Numbered from the stretch's first letter, positions 37,494 to 47,554 are shown. The stretch is DNA of 64,000 nucleotides from Antiquaquibacter soli (GCF_030580675.1 NZ_JAUQUB010000001.1:930001-994000), one strand, 5' to 3'. Notes: generated by a model from the sequence alone, not told the origin. Made by a program: numbers and translations.

Positions 37494-38748
37494 CCACGGC
37501 CTCGTCGGGGTGCGTCGCGGCGTGAGCCGCGCGCATCGCCCGCCTCCCGGCAGGCACGAGCGTCGCGACGGCGATGACGACGAACATCAGGATGCCCGCC
37601 GCGACGAGAAGGCTCTCGACCGTGAACTGGTCGGCGAGGGGGCCGAACACGACCATGCCGATCGGCATCGCCACGGCCATCACGATCCCGACGAAGCCGA
37701 ACACGCGGCCCTGGCGCTCTGGCTCGACGGTCTCCTGCAGGAGCGTCATCGAGGGCGTCGAGAAGAAGGGCACAGCGAGGCCGACGACGAACATGAAGGC
37801 GAAGAACACCCAGAGGTTCGTCGACAGGCCGAGGGCGACCGACAGCGCGCCGAACAGCACCGACGACGCCACGATCATGACGATCTTGTTCCTCGTGCCG
37901 CCCCAGACGGCGATGACGAGCCCGCCGAGCACCATCCCCACGCTGAAGGAGATCTCGAGCACGGTGAGCTTCCAGACCTCGTCGCCGAAGGTGCGGGCCA
38001 CCATGAGCGGTGTCAGGTATGAGGGCGCCACGGTGAGCAGGAAGACGACGCCGAACAGGACGAGGAGCCACCGTACGAACGCGTGGTGGGCGATGTAGCG
38101 CACGCCTTCGACGAGGTCGGTGAAGTAGCCCGCGCCCTCGGCCGTCGCGTTGCGCACCGTCGGAACGGCGATGAGCAGGAGGAAGCCGATGCCGACCACC
38201 GCGGTGACGACGTCGATGAAGAAGATCGCCGTGAGCGAGGCCGTGGCGTAGAGGGCGCCGGCCGCGGCGGGGGCCAGCAGTGCCATCGCCGATTGGATCG
38301 ATCCGTTGATGCCGTTGACCCTCATGAGGTGCTCGGTCGGAGTGATCTGCGGGATGAGCGCCGACACGGCGGGCATCTGGATGCCGGCACCCGTCGAGCG
38401 AATCGCGAGCGTGAGGAAGATGAGCCACAGGTCGCTGGCGCCGGCGAGCATGAGCAGCGCGAGCGCGAGGGTCGACGCCGCGATCGTGGCATCCGCTGCG
38501 ATGATGAGGGCCTTGCGGTTCAGGCGATCCGCCCACACCCCGCCGAAGATCGAGACGAGGGCCTGCGGGAGGAAGCCGAAGACGGCCGCGAGGGCGAGTG
38601 CGACCCCCGATTTCGTCTCGAGGGTGATGTGCCACATGACGGCGTACTGCACGAGCATCGAGCCGAACAGCGAGACGGTCTGCCCGGAGAGGAACAGCGC
38701 CACGTCTCGCTTCCACGCGGGGCGGGTCTCGGCGGTGTCGTTGTCCAT
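37480..38748 (-). CDS. MFS exporter (enterobactin exporter/MefA-like)
   Basis: The protein has 422 residues and twelve predicted membrane helices. The loop after helix 2 reads GGVWADRLNRKALIIAAD, close to the MFS motif A. The style (short N-terminal cytoplasmic segment, FLSGQTVSLFGSMLVQYAV, PERQGRVFGF between helices) matches MFS_3-type drug or macrolide efflux proteins. The substrate is unknown. ATG 38748 is directly back to back with the FHA gene, so the two divergent promoters overlap each other's 5' coding ends. It converges on and overlaps the aldehyde dehydrogenase. Confidence 0.87.
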   Translation of the reverse strand: MDNDTAETRPAWKRDVALFLSGQTVSLFGSMLVQYAVMWHITLETKSGVALALAAVFGFLPQALVSIFGGVWADRLNRKALIIAADATIAASTLALALLMLAGASDLWLIFLTLAIRSTGAGIQMPAVSALIPQITPTEHLMRVNGINGSIQSAMALLAPAAAGALYATASLTAIFFIDVVTAVVGIGFLLLIAVPTVRNATAEGAGYFTDLVEGVRYIAHHAFVRWLLVLFGVVFLLTVAPSYLTPLMVARTFGDEVWKLTVLEISFSVGMVLGGLVIAVWGGTRNKIVMIVASSVLFGALSVALGLSTNLWVFFAFMFVVGLAVPFFSTPSMTLLQETVEPERQGRVFGFVGIVMAVAMPIGMVVFGPLADQFTVESLLVAAGILMFVVIAVATLVPAGRRAMRAAHAATHPDEAVATDR

Positions 38749-38760
38749 ATGCTTAAGACT

Positions 38761-39294
38761 ATGGGTGCGGACCTCGACGACACGGTTCGAGTCCCCCCGC
38801 GGCCGGCCCCCACCGCGGCGCTCCCCGACACCGAGGACACCGTCATCACACCGCGGCCGTCGCATCCCCACGATGTGTCGGCCGAGGACCGCGCGCCCGC
38901 GGATCCCGTCGACCCGGCGCCCCCGCCGCGAGGCACCTACTCGCTGCGGGTCGGGCTGCAGTCCGACCCGATCGCGCTCGACGCCCCCGTGCTCGTCGGG
39001 CGCAACCCGACGCCGCCGCGCGTGGTCAGAGGCGACGTGCCGCGGCTCGTCCGCGTCGCCTCGCCCGGGCGCGAGGTCTCCGCGACCCACCTCGAGGTGC
39101 GTCAGCTCGGGGCGTCTGTCATCGTCACCGACCTGCGCTCGACGAACGGCTCCCTCGTGATGGTTCCCGGTCGCGCGCCGGTCGCATTGCGCCAGGGGGA
39201 GTCGATGGTAGTGTCGCCCGGCACGCTCGTCGACATCGGCGACGACACCATCCTGCAGATCCTGCCCATGCACTCATCTGGAAGGCAGCCGTGA
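38761..39294 (+). CDS. FHA domain protein, first gene of the phospho-signalling/surface locus
   Basis: The protein has 177 residues. A disordered Pro/Ala/Asp-rich N-terminus with several Thr (DTVRVPP, DTEDTVITPRP) could be phosphorylated by the kinase of the same locus. A C-terminal FHA domain (about 60-170) has VGRNP, the phosphothreonine-pocket REVSATHLEV and the RSTNGS loop. An ATG at 38749 would add four residues. A TATGCT sequence seven bases before ATG 38761 may be a -10 box for leaderless expression. Its TGA overlaps the phosphatase GTG. Confidence 0.88.
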   Translation: MGADLDDTVRVPPRPAPTAALPDTEDTVITPRPSHPHDVSAEDRAPADPVDPAPPPRGTYSLRVGLQSDPIALDAPVLVGRNPTPPRVVRGDVPRLVRVASPGREVSATHLEVRQLGASVIVTDLRSTNGSLVMVPGRAPVALRQGESMVVSPGTLVDIGDDTILQILPMHSSGRQP

Positions 39295-40115
39295 GCGAAC
39301 TCGGCCGAGACGGCCTCACGCATCGGATCCCGGTCCCCGGGCGCGACGGAGACGTCGTGCTGTCGTGGGCGGCCCTCACCGACCGCGGTCGTCGGCGAGC
39401 GGGCAACGAGGACAGCTACGTGGTCGCGCCGCCCCTCTTCGCGGTCGCGGACGGGATGGGCGGGCACTCCGCCGGCGACCTGGCGAGCGCCGCCGTCGTC
39501 GAGCGGCTCGCCGAGTCGGTCACGGGCGATTTCGGCACGATCACGCAGCTCGAGCGCGGGCTCGCCGCCGCGACCGAGGACATCGTCGAGATCGCCGGGG
39601 ACAGCGAGCTCGGCGTCGGCACGACCGTCACGGGCGCCGTGCTCGTCCTCGTCGACGACGACCCCTACTTCGCGGTGTTCAACGTCGGGGACAGCCGCGT
39701 GTACGCGTTCGAGCGGAACGAGCTCGTTCAAGTGACCACCGACCACTCGGTCGTGCAGGAGCTCGTGGATGCCGGCGCCCTCACCAAGGAGGAGGCCGAG
39801 CACCACCCGGACAGCAACATCATCACCCGCGCCGTCGGGTTCGGTGCTGTCCCCATCGCCGACTACCGGATGGTGCCGGTGCGAGCGGGGGTGCGGTTGC
39901 TCATCTGCTCCGACGGCCTCACGAAGGAGGTCGGCGAGGATCGCCTCCGCCTGCACCTCGCTGCCGGGTTGTCGAGCGCGGAGACCGCGGGCGCGCTCGT
40001 CGACGCCGCGCTCGCCGCGGGTGGTCGGGACAATGTCACGACCGTCGTCGTCGATGTCGTCGACGCTCCGGCCGCCCTGGAGATCGAGGACACGGAACCG
40101 CGCGGCGCTCGCTGA
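39291..40115 (+). CDS. PP2C-type Ser/Thr protein phosphatase
   Basis: The protein has 274 residues, a soluble PPM phosphatase that needs two Mn or Mg ions. All metal-ligand motifs are visible: RRAGNEDSY, ADGMGGHSAGD, FNVGDSRVYAF, LICSDGLTKEV and GGRDNVTTVVVDV. There is no transmembrane tail, unlike mycobacterial PstP. It overlaps the FHA gene in GTGA and precedes the kinase by 115 bases, so it probably reverses phosphorylation by that kinase. Confidence 0.93.
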   Translation: MSELGRDGLTHRIPVPGRDGDVVLSWAALTDRGRRRAGNEDSYVVAPPLFAVADGMGGHSAGDLASAAVVERLAESVTGDFGTITQLERGLAAATEDIVEIAGDSELGVGTTVTGAVLVLVDDDPYFAVFNVGDSRVYAFERNELVQVTTDHSVVQELVDAGALTKEEAEHHPDSNIITRAVGFGAVPIADYRMVPVRAGVRLLICSDGLTKEVGEDRLRLHLAAGLSSAETAGALVDAALAAGGRDNVTTVVVDVVDAPAALEIEDTEPRGAR

Positions 40116-40191
40116 ACGCCCGCTGAACGCTCGCCCACAACTGGGGGTCGGCGAGGGGGGACGCCGCCCTGCCCCGCTCAGTTTGCCCGCC

Positions 40192-40197
40192 TACAAT
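40192..40197 (+). promoter_or_regulatory. -10 box (TACAAT) upstream of the kinase gene
   Basis: TACAAT is a near-consensus -10 about 34 bases before the kinase start, giving a leader of roughly 28 bases. No -35 is seen. It lies in a 115-base gap that also contains a G/C-rich possible hairpin (CGGCG ... CGCCG, about 40147-40165). It probably drives the kinase-to-EccC gene series, which has no other gap of this size until 56137. Confidence 0.5.
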
Positions 40198-40230
40198 GAT
40201 CGGAAACGTCGAGAGACCGAGGGGGTGTTC

Positions 40231-41655
40231 GTGGCGCGCAGGCTACCTTCTCCGCCGCCGACCCTGGCCGGGTTCTCGCACGTCCACATCCTCGGGTCGG
40301 GCGGGTTCGCGGACGTCTTCCTCTACGAGCAGAACATGCCGAGGCGCCAGGTCGCCGTCAAGGTGATGCTCAGCGAGGTCGTCAACGACCAGGTGCGGCA
40401 GATGTTCCAGGCCGAGGCGAACCTCATGGCGCAGCTCAGCGCCCATCCCTCGATCCTCACGGTCTACCAGGCGAGCGTCTCGTCGGACGGCCGACCCTAC
40501 CTCGTGATGGAGCTGTGCTCCGCCGCCCTCAGCCAGCGCTACCGCAGCGAGCGCATCCCGGTCGCCGAGGTGCTGCGCATCGCGGTGAAGATCGGCAGCG
40601 CGATCGAGACCGCCCACCGCGCGGGAGTGCTGCACCGCGACATCAAGCCGTCCAACATCCTGCTGACGGCCTACGGCCACCCGGTGCTGTCGGACTTCGG
40701 CATCGCCGCGACGCTCAGCGAGACCGGCGACCGCGAGGCGGTCGGAATGTCGATCCCGTGGTCGGCTCCCGAGGTCCTCATGGACGAGACCGCCGGCACG
40801 ATCGCCTCCGAGGTGTGGGCATTCGGGGCGACCGTCTACTCGCTCCTCGCCGGTCGCTCGCCGTTCGAGGTGCCCGGCCAGTCCAACACCTCGACCGACC
40901 TCATCTCACGGATCAACCGGGCCAAGCCGCAGCCGATCGACCGCAGCGACGTGCCGGCTAGCCTCGAGCGCATCCTCCAGCGGTCGATGTCCCGCCGCCC
41001 CGAGAGCCGCCAGTCGAGCGTCCTCGAGCTGGTCCACGAGCTCCAGTCGGTCGAGAGCGAGATCGGCGTGCCTCAGACCCCCGTCGAGATCGCGGTCGAC
41101 GAGTGGGCGGCGGCCACGGTGGCCGACCTCGAGGACCGGACGGTGATCCGCGGGGGGTCGAGCTCGCGCGGGTCCGTCTCGCAGCGGCGTCGGCGTCGTC
41201 GCGGAGCAGATCAGGGCTACAGCTCGGTGGGCACCATCGTCAAGGAGGACCCCGTCGGGTCGCGAAGCGCGCAGACCCAGCCTCGCGGTCCGGGGCGGGG
41301 GATGCGGCTGCTCGCGTGGGCGGTCGTCGGGGCCGCGGTGCTCGTCGTCGCCCTCGGGGCCCTCGCGACGCTCGTCCTCATCCGGGCGGGGTCCACCGAC
41401 ATCCCCACCGTCTCCGACATCGCTGCTCGAGTGGTGGACGACACCGTCGAATTCACGTGGAACGACCCCGGCCTCGGCGCGGGCGACACGTACCAGGTGT
41501 CGCCGAGCGACGGCTCGCCCGCGGTCCAGCAGCGCGAGGCGAGCTTCGTGGTCGACGCGGAGCCCGGCGACCGGGTGTGCATCTCGGTCGCCGTCAACCG
41601 AGAGGGCCGGGTAGGCGAGCGCAGCGCCGAGAAGTGCGCGGACGTCCCCGAGTGA
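40231..41655 (+). CDS. Receptor-like Ser/Thr protein kinase with an extracytoplasmic FnIII-like domain
   Basis: The protein has 474 residues from GTG 40231; GTG 40225 is an alternative but sits in the GGGGG ribosome-binding site. The kinase domain covers about 10-275: glycine loop ILGSGGFADVF, Lys in QVAVKVM, HRDIKPSN (D137), DFG with D155, and MSIPWSAPEV. A basic juxtamembrane region (RRRRRRGADQ) leads to one membrane helix at about 358-387. The external C-terminus (about 88 residues) looks like one FnIII-type domain (VEFTWNDPG, DRVCISVAVNREG) rather than PASTA repeats. It probably phosphorylates the FHA partners in this locus. Confidence 0.92.
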   Translation: MARRLPSPPPTLAGFSHVHILGSGGFADVFLYEQNMPRRQVAVKVMLSEVVNDQVRQMFQAEANLMAQLSAHPSILTVYQASVSSDGRPYLVMELCSAALSQRYRSERIPVAEVLRIAVKIGSAIETAHRAGVLHRDIKPSNILLTAYGHPVLSDFGIAATLSETGDREAVGMSIPWSAPEVLMDETAGTIASEVWAFGATVYSLLAGRSPFEVPGQSNTSTDLISRINRAKPQPIDRSDVPASLERILQRSMSRRPESRQSSVLELVHELQSVESEIGVPQTPVEIAVDEWAAATVADLEDRTVIRGGSSSRGSVSQRRRRRRGADQGYSSVGTIVKEDPVGSRSAQTQPRGPGRGMRLLAWAVVGAAVLVVALGALATLVLIRAGSTDIPTVSDIAARVVDDTVEFTWNDPGLGAGDTYQVSPSDGSPAVQQREASFVVDAEPGDRVCISVAVNREGRVGERSAEKCADVPE

Positions 41656-41665
41656 TGGCGACGCG

Positions 41666-44600
41666 ATGATCCGGCAGTGGCTGTCGGCCCACCGATCCCT
41701 CGTTGCGAGCGCGACGAGCGGCACGGTCATCGCTGCGCTCATCGCCGGCGTCGCGATCGCGTCGACGGGCTACACCGCTCAGCGACTCGACCTCGGCGAC
41801 GGATCGGTGTGGGTCGCCAACAACGGCCAGCAGGCGATCGGCCGCGCCAACACCGAGGTGCTCGAGCTCAACTCGGTCGTGCCGACGACGGGGAACGACC
41901 TCGAGGTGCTCCAGGAGGGCGCATCCGTGCTCCTCGTCGACCGGACCGAGGCGCGCATCGAGATCATCGATCCGGCGAAGTCGGAGTCCCTCGAGTCCGT
42001 GGCCCTGCCGCCCAACCAGCCCGAGGTGCGGCTCGCCGGTGACACGGTCGTCGTGTTCGAGGCGGGCACGGGGGAGCTCTGGGTCATCCCGGTCTCCGAG
42101 CTCGAGTCGTTCGATTCCCAGTCGCCGTCCACCCTGAGCCTCGGAAGCGATGCTGTGGTGAGCGTCGACCCGTCCGGACTGCTCGTGGCCTTCGCGCCGA
42201 CCGCCGGCCTGCTCTACCGACTCGACACCCGGAGCCCGGCGTCCGCCCCCTCGAGTTCCGCAGTGTCCTTCGCGGGCGACGGCGTCGGCCTGTCGATCAC
42301 CTCGGTGGGCGGGCGCTGGGTCGTCTTCGACCCCGTGGAGCGCGTTCTCTATACCGAAGGCGGCGCGACCGACCTGAGCGGCACGATTGCAACCGGGGCG
42401 GATGCCCGGCTCCAGCAGCCCAGCACGGACGGCTCGCGCGTGCTCCTCGGCTACTCCGGCGGTCTCCTCGGCATCCCGCTGGACGGCGGCTCGCCCGTCG
42501 AACTCGCGACGGGCACGTCCGGTCTGGCGGCGGCGCCTCTCGTGCTCGAGGGCTGCGAGTACGCCGCGTGGACCTCGGGGCAGTCGTGGCGCCGCTGCGC
42601 GGGGGATCCGTCCGACGGCACGACCCTCGCGCTCGACTCCGTCGGGGCGACCGCGAGCCTCGCCTTCGTCTCCAACGGCTCGCGGGCCGTGCTCAACGAT
42701 TCGCGCTCCGGCGAGACCTGGGCCGTGCAGCGCGAGGGCGAGCTCATCGACAACTGGGACGACCTCATCGCGCCCGACGACGAGGACGCCCCCGACGAGC
42801 AGCCCGAGGAGGACGTCCCCACCGAGGTCGAGAAGGTGCAGCAGCCCCCCGTCGCCGTCGACGACGCGTTCGGTGCCCGGCCGGGGCGATCGACCGTGCT
42901 GCCGGTGCTCCTCAACGACTACGACCCCAACGGGGACGTGCTCGTGATCGACTCCCTCACCCCGCTCGACGAGTCGATCGGCCGGATCGATCTCATCACG
43001 CAGCGCCAGCAGATCCAGCTCACGCTGTCGCCGCAGGCCAGCGGCCAAGTGAGCTTCGGCTACACGATCACGGACGGTCGAGGAGGCTCCGCGTCCGCGA
43101 CGGTGACGGTGAGCATCCGCACCGCCGACCAGAACGGACCACCGGAGCAGGTCCGCACCACGACGGCCACCGTGCAGACCGGCGGCCGCGTCTCCACCGA
43201 CGTCCTCGGGGACTGGGTGGACCCCGACGGTGACGCGTTCTACCTGACGAGCGCGACGATCGCCGCCCCCGACTCCGTCACCTACAAGCCCGGCGGCACG
43301 GTCGTGTTCTCCGACTCCGGGGAGGGCGGCGATCTCAAGCTCGTCACGCTCGTCGTCTCGGACGGGACGGCGCAGGCGTCCGGGACGCTCTCGGTGACGG
43401 TGCGCGGGGTCGGCGACGTGCCGATCATCCCGGATCCCTTCGTCCTGCAGGCCTACGCGGGCGAGGAGATCACCGTCTCGCCGCTCGAGCACGTGCGCGG
43501 GGGATCGGGCAGCGTCCGTCTCAACAGCGTTCCGTCGCGCGCCGGTTTCACGGTCACGCCGAGCTACGAGGCCGGCACGTTCCGCTTCGTGAGCGACGAG
43601 GTGCGCAGCCACTATCTCGAGTACGTCGTCACGGACGGGACGCAGACCGCGACGGGTGTCGTCCGCATCGACGTCTCTGCGCCGCCGGACGCGAACACGA
43701 AACCGATCACGGTGCCCAAGACGGTCTTCGTGCAGACGCTCCGCAACGAGCGGATCGACGTCGCGGGCACGGACGTCGATCCCGCCGGAGGGGTGCTCCT
43801 CGTCACGGGAATCATGAACCTCCCCGAGGGCTCGGGCGTGCGCGCGGAGGTGCTCGAGCAGCGCCTCGTGCGCGTGAGCCTCGAGGCCCCGCTCGACAAC
43901 GGGCCCGTGACGTTCAACTACCGCATCAGCAACGGGCTGGCCGAGGCCGAGGGCGTCATCACCGTCATCGAGATCCCCACCCCCTCCCGCATCCAGCCGC
44001 CCATCGCCGAGGACGACTCCGTGACCGTGCGCGTGGGCGAGGCGATCGACATCCCGGTGCTGCGCAACGACGAGCATCCCGACGGGCTCGCGCTGACCCT
44101 GCAGCCCGCGCTCGCCCAGGAGCTCCCGGATGACTCGGGCCTGCTGTTCGCCTCAGGCGCGCAGTTGCGCTACCTCGCGCCGAATCGCACGGGCAACTTC
44201 ACCGCCGCCTACCAGGTGACGGGGCCGGACGGTCAGGCGGCGACTGCCCTCGTCCGCATCGCCGTGCGGGAGGCCGACGCGGCCACGAACAATCCGCCGG
44301 TGCCGAGCACGGTGACCGCGCGGGTACTCGCGGGCGAGACCGTGCGCATCCGCATCCCGCTCACCGGCATCGATCCCGACGGGGACTCGGTGCAGTTGCT
44401 CGGCCAGTCGAGCAATCCCGACAAGGGCGCGGTCGTCGAGACCACCGCCGACACCATCGTCTACCAGGCGGGCGACTACTCCGCCGGCACGGACACGTTC
44501 AGCTACACCGTCATCGACTCGCTCGGCGCCCGCGCCACCGGAACGATCCGAGTGGGGATCAGCCCCCGGCTCGATGGAGCCCGCAACCCGGTCGCGATCG

Positions 44601-47545
44601 TCGACGAGGTCACGGTGCGTCCCGGGGTGACGGTCTCGGTGCAGGTGCTCGCCAACGACTCCGACCCGGACGGCAGCCCCCTCACGATCGTCTCCGCCGA
44701 GCCGAACGACACGGAGACGACAGCCGAGATCGTGGGCGACGTCGTGCGCGTCACGCCGCCGCGCGAGCCGGGCAACTACGGGGTCATCTACTCGATCGAG
44801 AACGACTCGGGCGGGTCGAGCCAGAACTTCATCCGGGTGACGGTGAGCGAGGATGCCCCGCTCGCGTACCCGATCGCCTCGGACAGCGTGCTCACGCTCT
44901 CCGACATCCTCGATCGTGACACGGTCGTCGTCGACGTGCTCGCGAACGTGTTCTTCGCCGACGGTGACCCGCGCACCCTCGGCCTGTCCGTCTATCCGGG
45001 GTACGGCGACGCCGCCCGGGTCACCTCGAACAAGCGCATCGAGGTCACGATCGCCGACCGGAGCCAGATCATCCCCTTCAAGGTGACGCACCCGGAGGAC
45101 TCCTCGGTGTTCAGCTACGGGTTCATCCGCGTTCCCGGGTTCGACGACGCGCTCCCGCAGCTCGACCGCCGAGCGCCCGCGCTGCGCGTGACGAGCGAGG
45201 ACGAGCTCGTCATCGACCTCAACGACTACGTGATCGCCGTCGGCGGCAAGCGTGTCCAGCTCACCGACTCGAGCACCGTGCAGGCGACGCATGCCAATGG
45301 CGCCGACCTCGTTCTCGACTCCGAGACGCTCGTGTTCACGTCGGCGGAGAAGTACTTCGGGCCCGCGTCGATCTCGTTCGAGGTGACCGACGGGGTGTCC
45401 GCGAGCGACCCCGAGGGACGCACGGCGACCCTCGTGCTGCCGATCACAGTGCTCCCGCGCGACAACCAGCCGCCCGCATTCGGCGGCGCCGTGCTCGACT
45501 TCGAGCCGGGCCAGGAGAAGGTCATCGACCTCCTCCGACTCACGAACTACCCCTATCCGGACGATCTCGACGAACTCGCCTACTCGGTCCTCACTCCGCT
45601 CCCGACGGGGTTCACGTACGCCCTCAACGGCAGCACGCTCACCCTGCGCGCCGACGAGAGCTCGGTGAAGGGATCGACGACGTCGATGACCCTGGGGGTG
45701 CGCGACGACCTCGTGGAGGGCAAGGCGGGGCGGATCGAGTTGCGGATCGTGTCATCCACTCGCCCTCTCGTCCGCCCCGCTGCGGACACCGCCGTCGCAC
45801 GCCGCGGCGCCAGTACGACCGTCGACGTGCTCGCCAACGACCTCGCGACCAACCCGTTCCCGGGCCAGCCATTGCGGGTCGTCGACATCCGGGGCATCGA
45901 CGGTGCGAGCCTGCCCCCCGGCATCTCTGTCGAGCCGAGTGCTGACAACTCGAGCCTCGCCGTCACCGTCGCGACGACGGCCTCTCCCGGGGACGTCCGC
46001 TTCCAGTACCAGGTCGCCGACGCCACGGATGATCCGGCGCGGTTCGCCTGGGGGACGATCACCATCTCCGTGCAGGACCGGCCCGATCCGATCACCAACC
46101 TGTCGCCCTCGGGCTTCGGCGATCAGCAGCTCACGATGCGCTGGAACGCCGGACAGTTCAACAACTCGCCCATCACCGGCTACCGAGTGACGACGACCGC
46201 CGCGGGCGCTACCACCGGGTCGACCCTGTGCCCCGGCACGACGTGCACCATCCCGACCCCCGGCAACGGCTCCGGCAACGCGGTGCGGGTGACCGTGGTC
46301 GCCATCAACGCGATCGGCGAATCGGACCCGGTGACCTTCGGCGAGCAGATCTGGTCGGATGTCATCCCCGCCGCCCCGACGGGGCTCAGCGCCCAGCCCC
46401 TCGACCACGGACTGCGCATCTCGTGGGATCGCGTCCCCACCCCGACGAACGGGTCGGGGGTGTCGTCGTACGTCGTGACCGCGGGCGGCGTGAGTGCGAG
46501 CGTCGGATGCTCGGCGGCGGTCTGCTCCACCGATATCGTCGACGGCTCCCTCGCGAACGGGGTGGCCACGAACTACAGCGTGAGCGCCCGGAACGAGGCC
46601 TACGGACCGCTCGCGACGTGGAACTCCTCCAGTGGGCAGGCGACCCCCGCTGGACCGCCGATCGCGGCCTCGGCCCCCCTCGCGACGGCGCTCAGCGATA
46701 CGCAGATCTCGCTCTCCTGGCCGGGGGCGTTCTCCGACAACGGCCGGCCGATCACCGCCTACTCCGCCGCCGCCTACACCGGGAGCGTGCCGACGTGCGC
46801 TCCGGATGGCACGGTCTCCGGCGGGGGAGCCACCATCCAGAACACCGGCACCGCGACGTCGGCGACGTTCTCCGGGCTCGCCGCGAACGCCGAGTACTCC
46901 TTCGTCGTGTTCGCGGTGAACTCGCAGGGCTGCACGGCGAGCCCCTCCGTGCTCGCCCAGACCAAGCCCGGCGTGATCACAGCGCTGAGCGCCAACCCGC
47001 CGAGCGCGAACGGCGAGGTGTACGACTTCACCCTCGCGAGCGCCGACATGGGCGGCACGCCCTTCACGGCGGACTTCTTCCTCTACTACCGCGTCAACGG
47101 CGGAAGCGAGCAGGGACCGGTGTCGCTCGGCGGGTTCCTCGCGGCCGAGCAGCTCCAGTACGGGACGACGATCTCGGTCACCGTTCGCGCGTGCCGCACG
47201 TACTCGGGACAGGAGCTCTGCCAGGACACCGCGTCGGCGCCGTTCACGCTCGGCGTGCCGGTCGATCCTCGGGCCTCGGGAATCCTCTTCGTGCAGGACG
47301 ATCCCGATGACCCCTTCAACTCCGGTACCTTCTCCTTCAGCGGCTGGCCGACGGGGGAGTACCAGGACGTGCAGGTCGCGTGCGGCACTGCGCCGGGCGC
47401 GGGGAGCTTCACGACTATCACGGGACCGAGTCCGACGTGCCACGTCGACGCGGTGCCCTCGCAGACCCCCTACCTGACGATCCGCGTGATCGCGAACGGC
47501 GGGCAGGTCTACGACGTCAGCTACAACGGATTCGACTACGACTAG
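41666..47545 (+). CDS. Giant surface protein: propeller-like N-terminus, Ig-like repeats, FnIII domains
   Basis: The protein has 1959 residues. A signal-anchor helix (about 12-33) places the rest outside the membrane. Residues 35-365 form repeated short beta blades resembling a propeller (VWVANNGQQAIGR, LWVIPVSE, LYRLDTRS, LLGIPLDG). An acidic linker (DDEDAPDEQPEED) leads to about ten cadherin/Ig-like repeats (394-1470), each opening like PPVAVDDAF and with VLLNDYDPNGD-type Asp motifs that may bind calcium. Three FnIII-like domains start near 1473, 1567 and 1662, then further beta domains to the end. There is no LPXTG or membrane exit. Flanking kinase and MoxR-DUF58 genes suggest a regulated envelope role; the ligand is unknown. 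Confidence 0.88.
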   Translation: MIRQWLSAHRSLVASATSGTVIAALIAGVAIASTGYTAQRLDLGDGSVWVANNGQQAIGRANTEVLELNSVVPTTGNDLEVLQEGASVLLVDRTEARIEIIDPAKSESLESVALPPNQPEVRLAGDTVVVFEAGTGELWVIPVSELESFDSQSPSTLSLGSDAVVSVDPSGLLVAFAPTAGLLYRLDTRSPASAPSSSAVSFAGDGVGLSITSVGGRWVVFDPVERVLYTEGGATDLSGTIATGADARLQQPSTDGSRVLLGYSGGLLGIPLDGGSPVELATGTSGLAAAPLVLEGCEYAAWTSGQSWRRCAGDPSDGTTLALDSVGATASLAFVSNGSRAVLNDSRSGETWAVQREGELIDNWDDLIAPDDEDAPDEQPEEDVPTEVEKVQQPPVAVDDAFGARPGRSTVLPVLLNDYDPNGDVLVIDSLTPLDESIGRIDLITQRQQIQLTLSPQASGQVSFGYTITDGRGGSASATVTVSIRTADQNGPPEQVRTTTATVQTGGRVSTDVLGDWVDPDGDAFYLTSATIAAPDSVTYKPGGTVVFSDSGEGGDLKLVTLVVSDGTAQASGTLSVTVRGVGDVPIIPDPFVLQAYAGEEITVSPLEHVRGGSGSVRLNSVPSRAGFTVTPSYEAGTFRFVSDEVRSHYLEYVVTDGTQTATGVVRIDVSAPPDANTKPITVPKTVFVQTLRNERIDVAGTDVDPAGGVLLVTGIMNLPEGSGVRAEVLEQRLVRVSLEAPLDNGPVTFNYRISNGLAEAEGVITVIEIPTPSRIQPPIAEDDSVTVRVGEAIDIPVLRNDEHPDGLALTLQPALAQELPDDSGLLFASGAQLRYLAPNRTGNFTAAYQVTGPDGQAATALVRIAVREADAATNNPPVPSTVTARVLAGETVRIRIPLTGIDPDGDSVQLLGQSSNPDKGAVVETTADTIVYQAGDYSAGTDTFSYTVIDSLGARATGTIRVGISPRLDGARNPVAIVDEVTVRPGVTVSVQVLANDSDPDGSPLTIVSAEPNDTETTAEIVGDVVRVTPPREPGNYGVIYSIENDSGGSSQNFIRVTVSEDAPLAYPIASDSVLTLSDILDRDTVVVDVLANVFFADGDPRTLGLSVYPGYGDAARVTSNKRIEVTIADRSQIIPFKVTHPEDSSVFSYGFIRVPGFDDALPQLDRRAPALRVTSEDELVIDLNDYVIAVGGKRVQLTDSSTVQATHANGADLVLDSETLVFTSAEKYFGPASISFEVTDGVSASDPEGRTATLVLPITVLPRDNQPPAFGGAVLDFEPGQEKVIDLLRLTNYPYPDDLDELAYSVLTPLPTGFTYALNGSTLTLRADESSVKGSTTSMTLGVRDDLVEGKAGRIELRIVSSTRPLVRPAADTAVARRGASTTVDVLANDLATNPFPGQPLRVVDIRGIDGASLPPGISVEPSADNSSLAVTVATTASPGDVRFQYQVADATDDPARFAWGTITISVQDRPDPITNLSPSGFGDQQLTMRWNAGQFNNSPITGYRVTTTAAGATTGSTLCPGTTCTIPTPGNGSGNAVRVTVVAINAIGESDPVTFGEQIWSDVIPAAPTGLSAQPLDHGLRISWDRVPTPTNGSGVSSYVVTAGGVSASVGCSAAVCSTDIVDGSLANGVATNYSVSARNEAYGPLATWNSSSGQATPAGPPIAASAPLATALSDTQISLSWPGAFSDNGRPITAYSAAAYTGSVPTCAPDGTVSGGGATIQNTGTATSATFSGLAANAEYSFVVFAVNSQGCTASPSVLAQTKPGVITALSANPPSANGEVYDFTLASADMGGTPFTADFFLYYRVNGGSEQGPVSLGGFLAAEQLQYGTTISVTVRACRTYSGQELCQDTASAPFTLGVPVDPRASGILFVQDDPDDPFNSGTFSFSGWPTGEYQDVQVACGTAPGAGSFTTITGPSPTCHVDAVPSQTPYLTIRVIANGGQVYDVSYNGFDYD

Positions 47546-47554
47546 GGGAACACC

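Noticed and set aside
38756-39294. Horizontal transfer of the FHA-to-EccC locus
   Set aside because: Base composition and codon choice look the same as the flanking genes, and there are no mobile-element genes, repeats or tRNA junctions at its ends.
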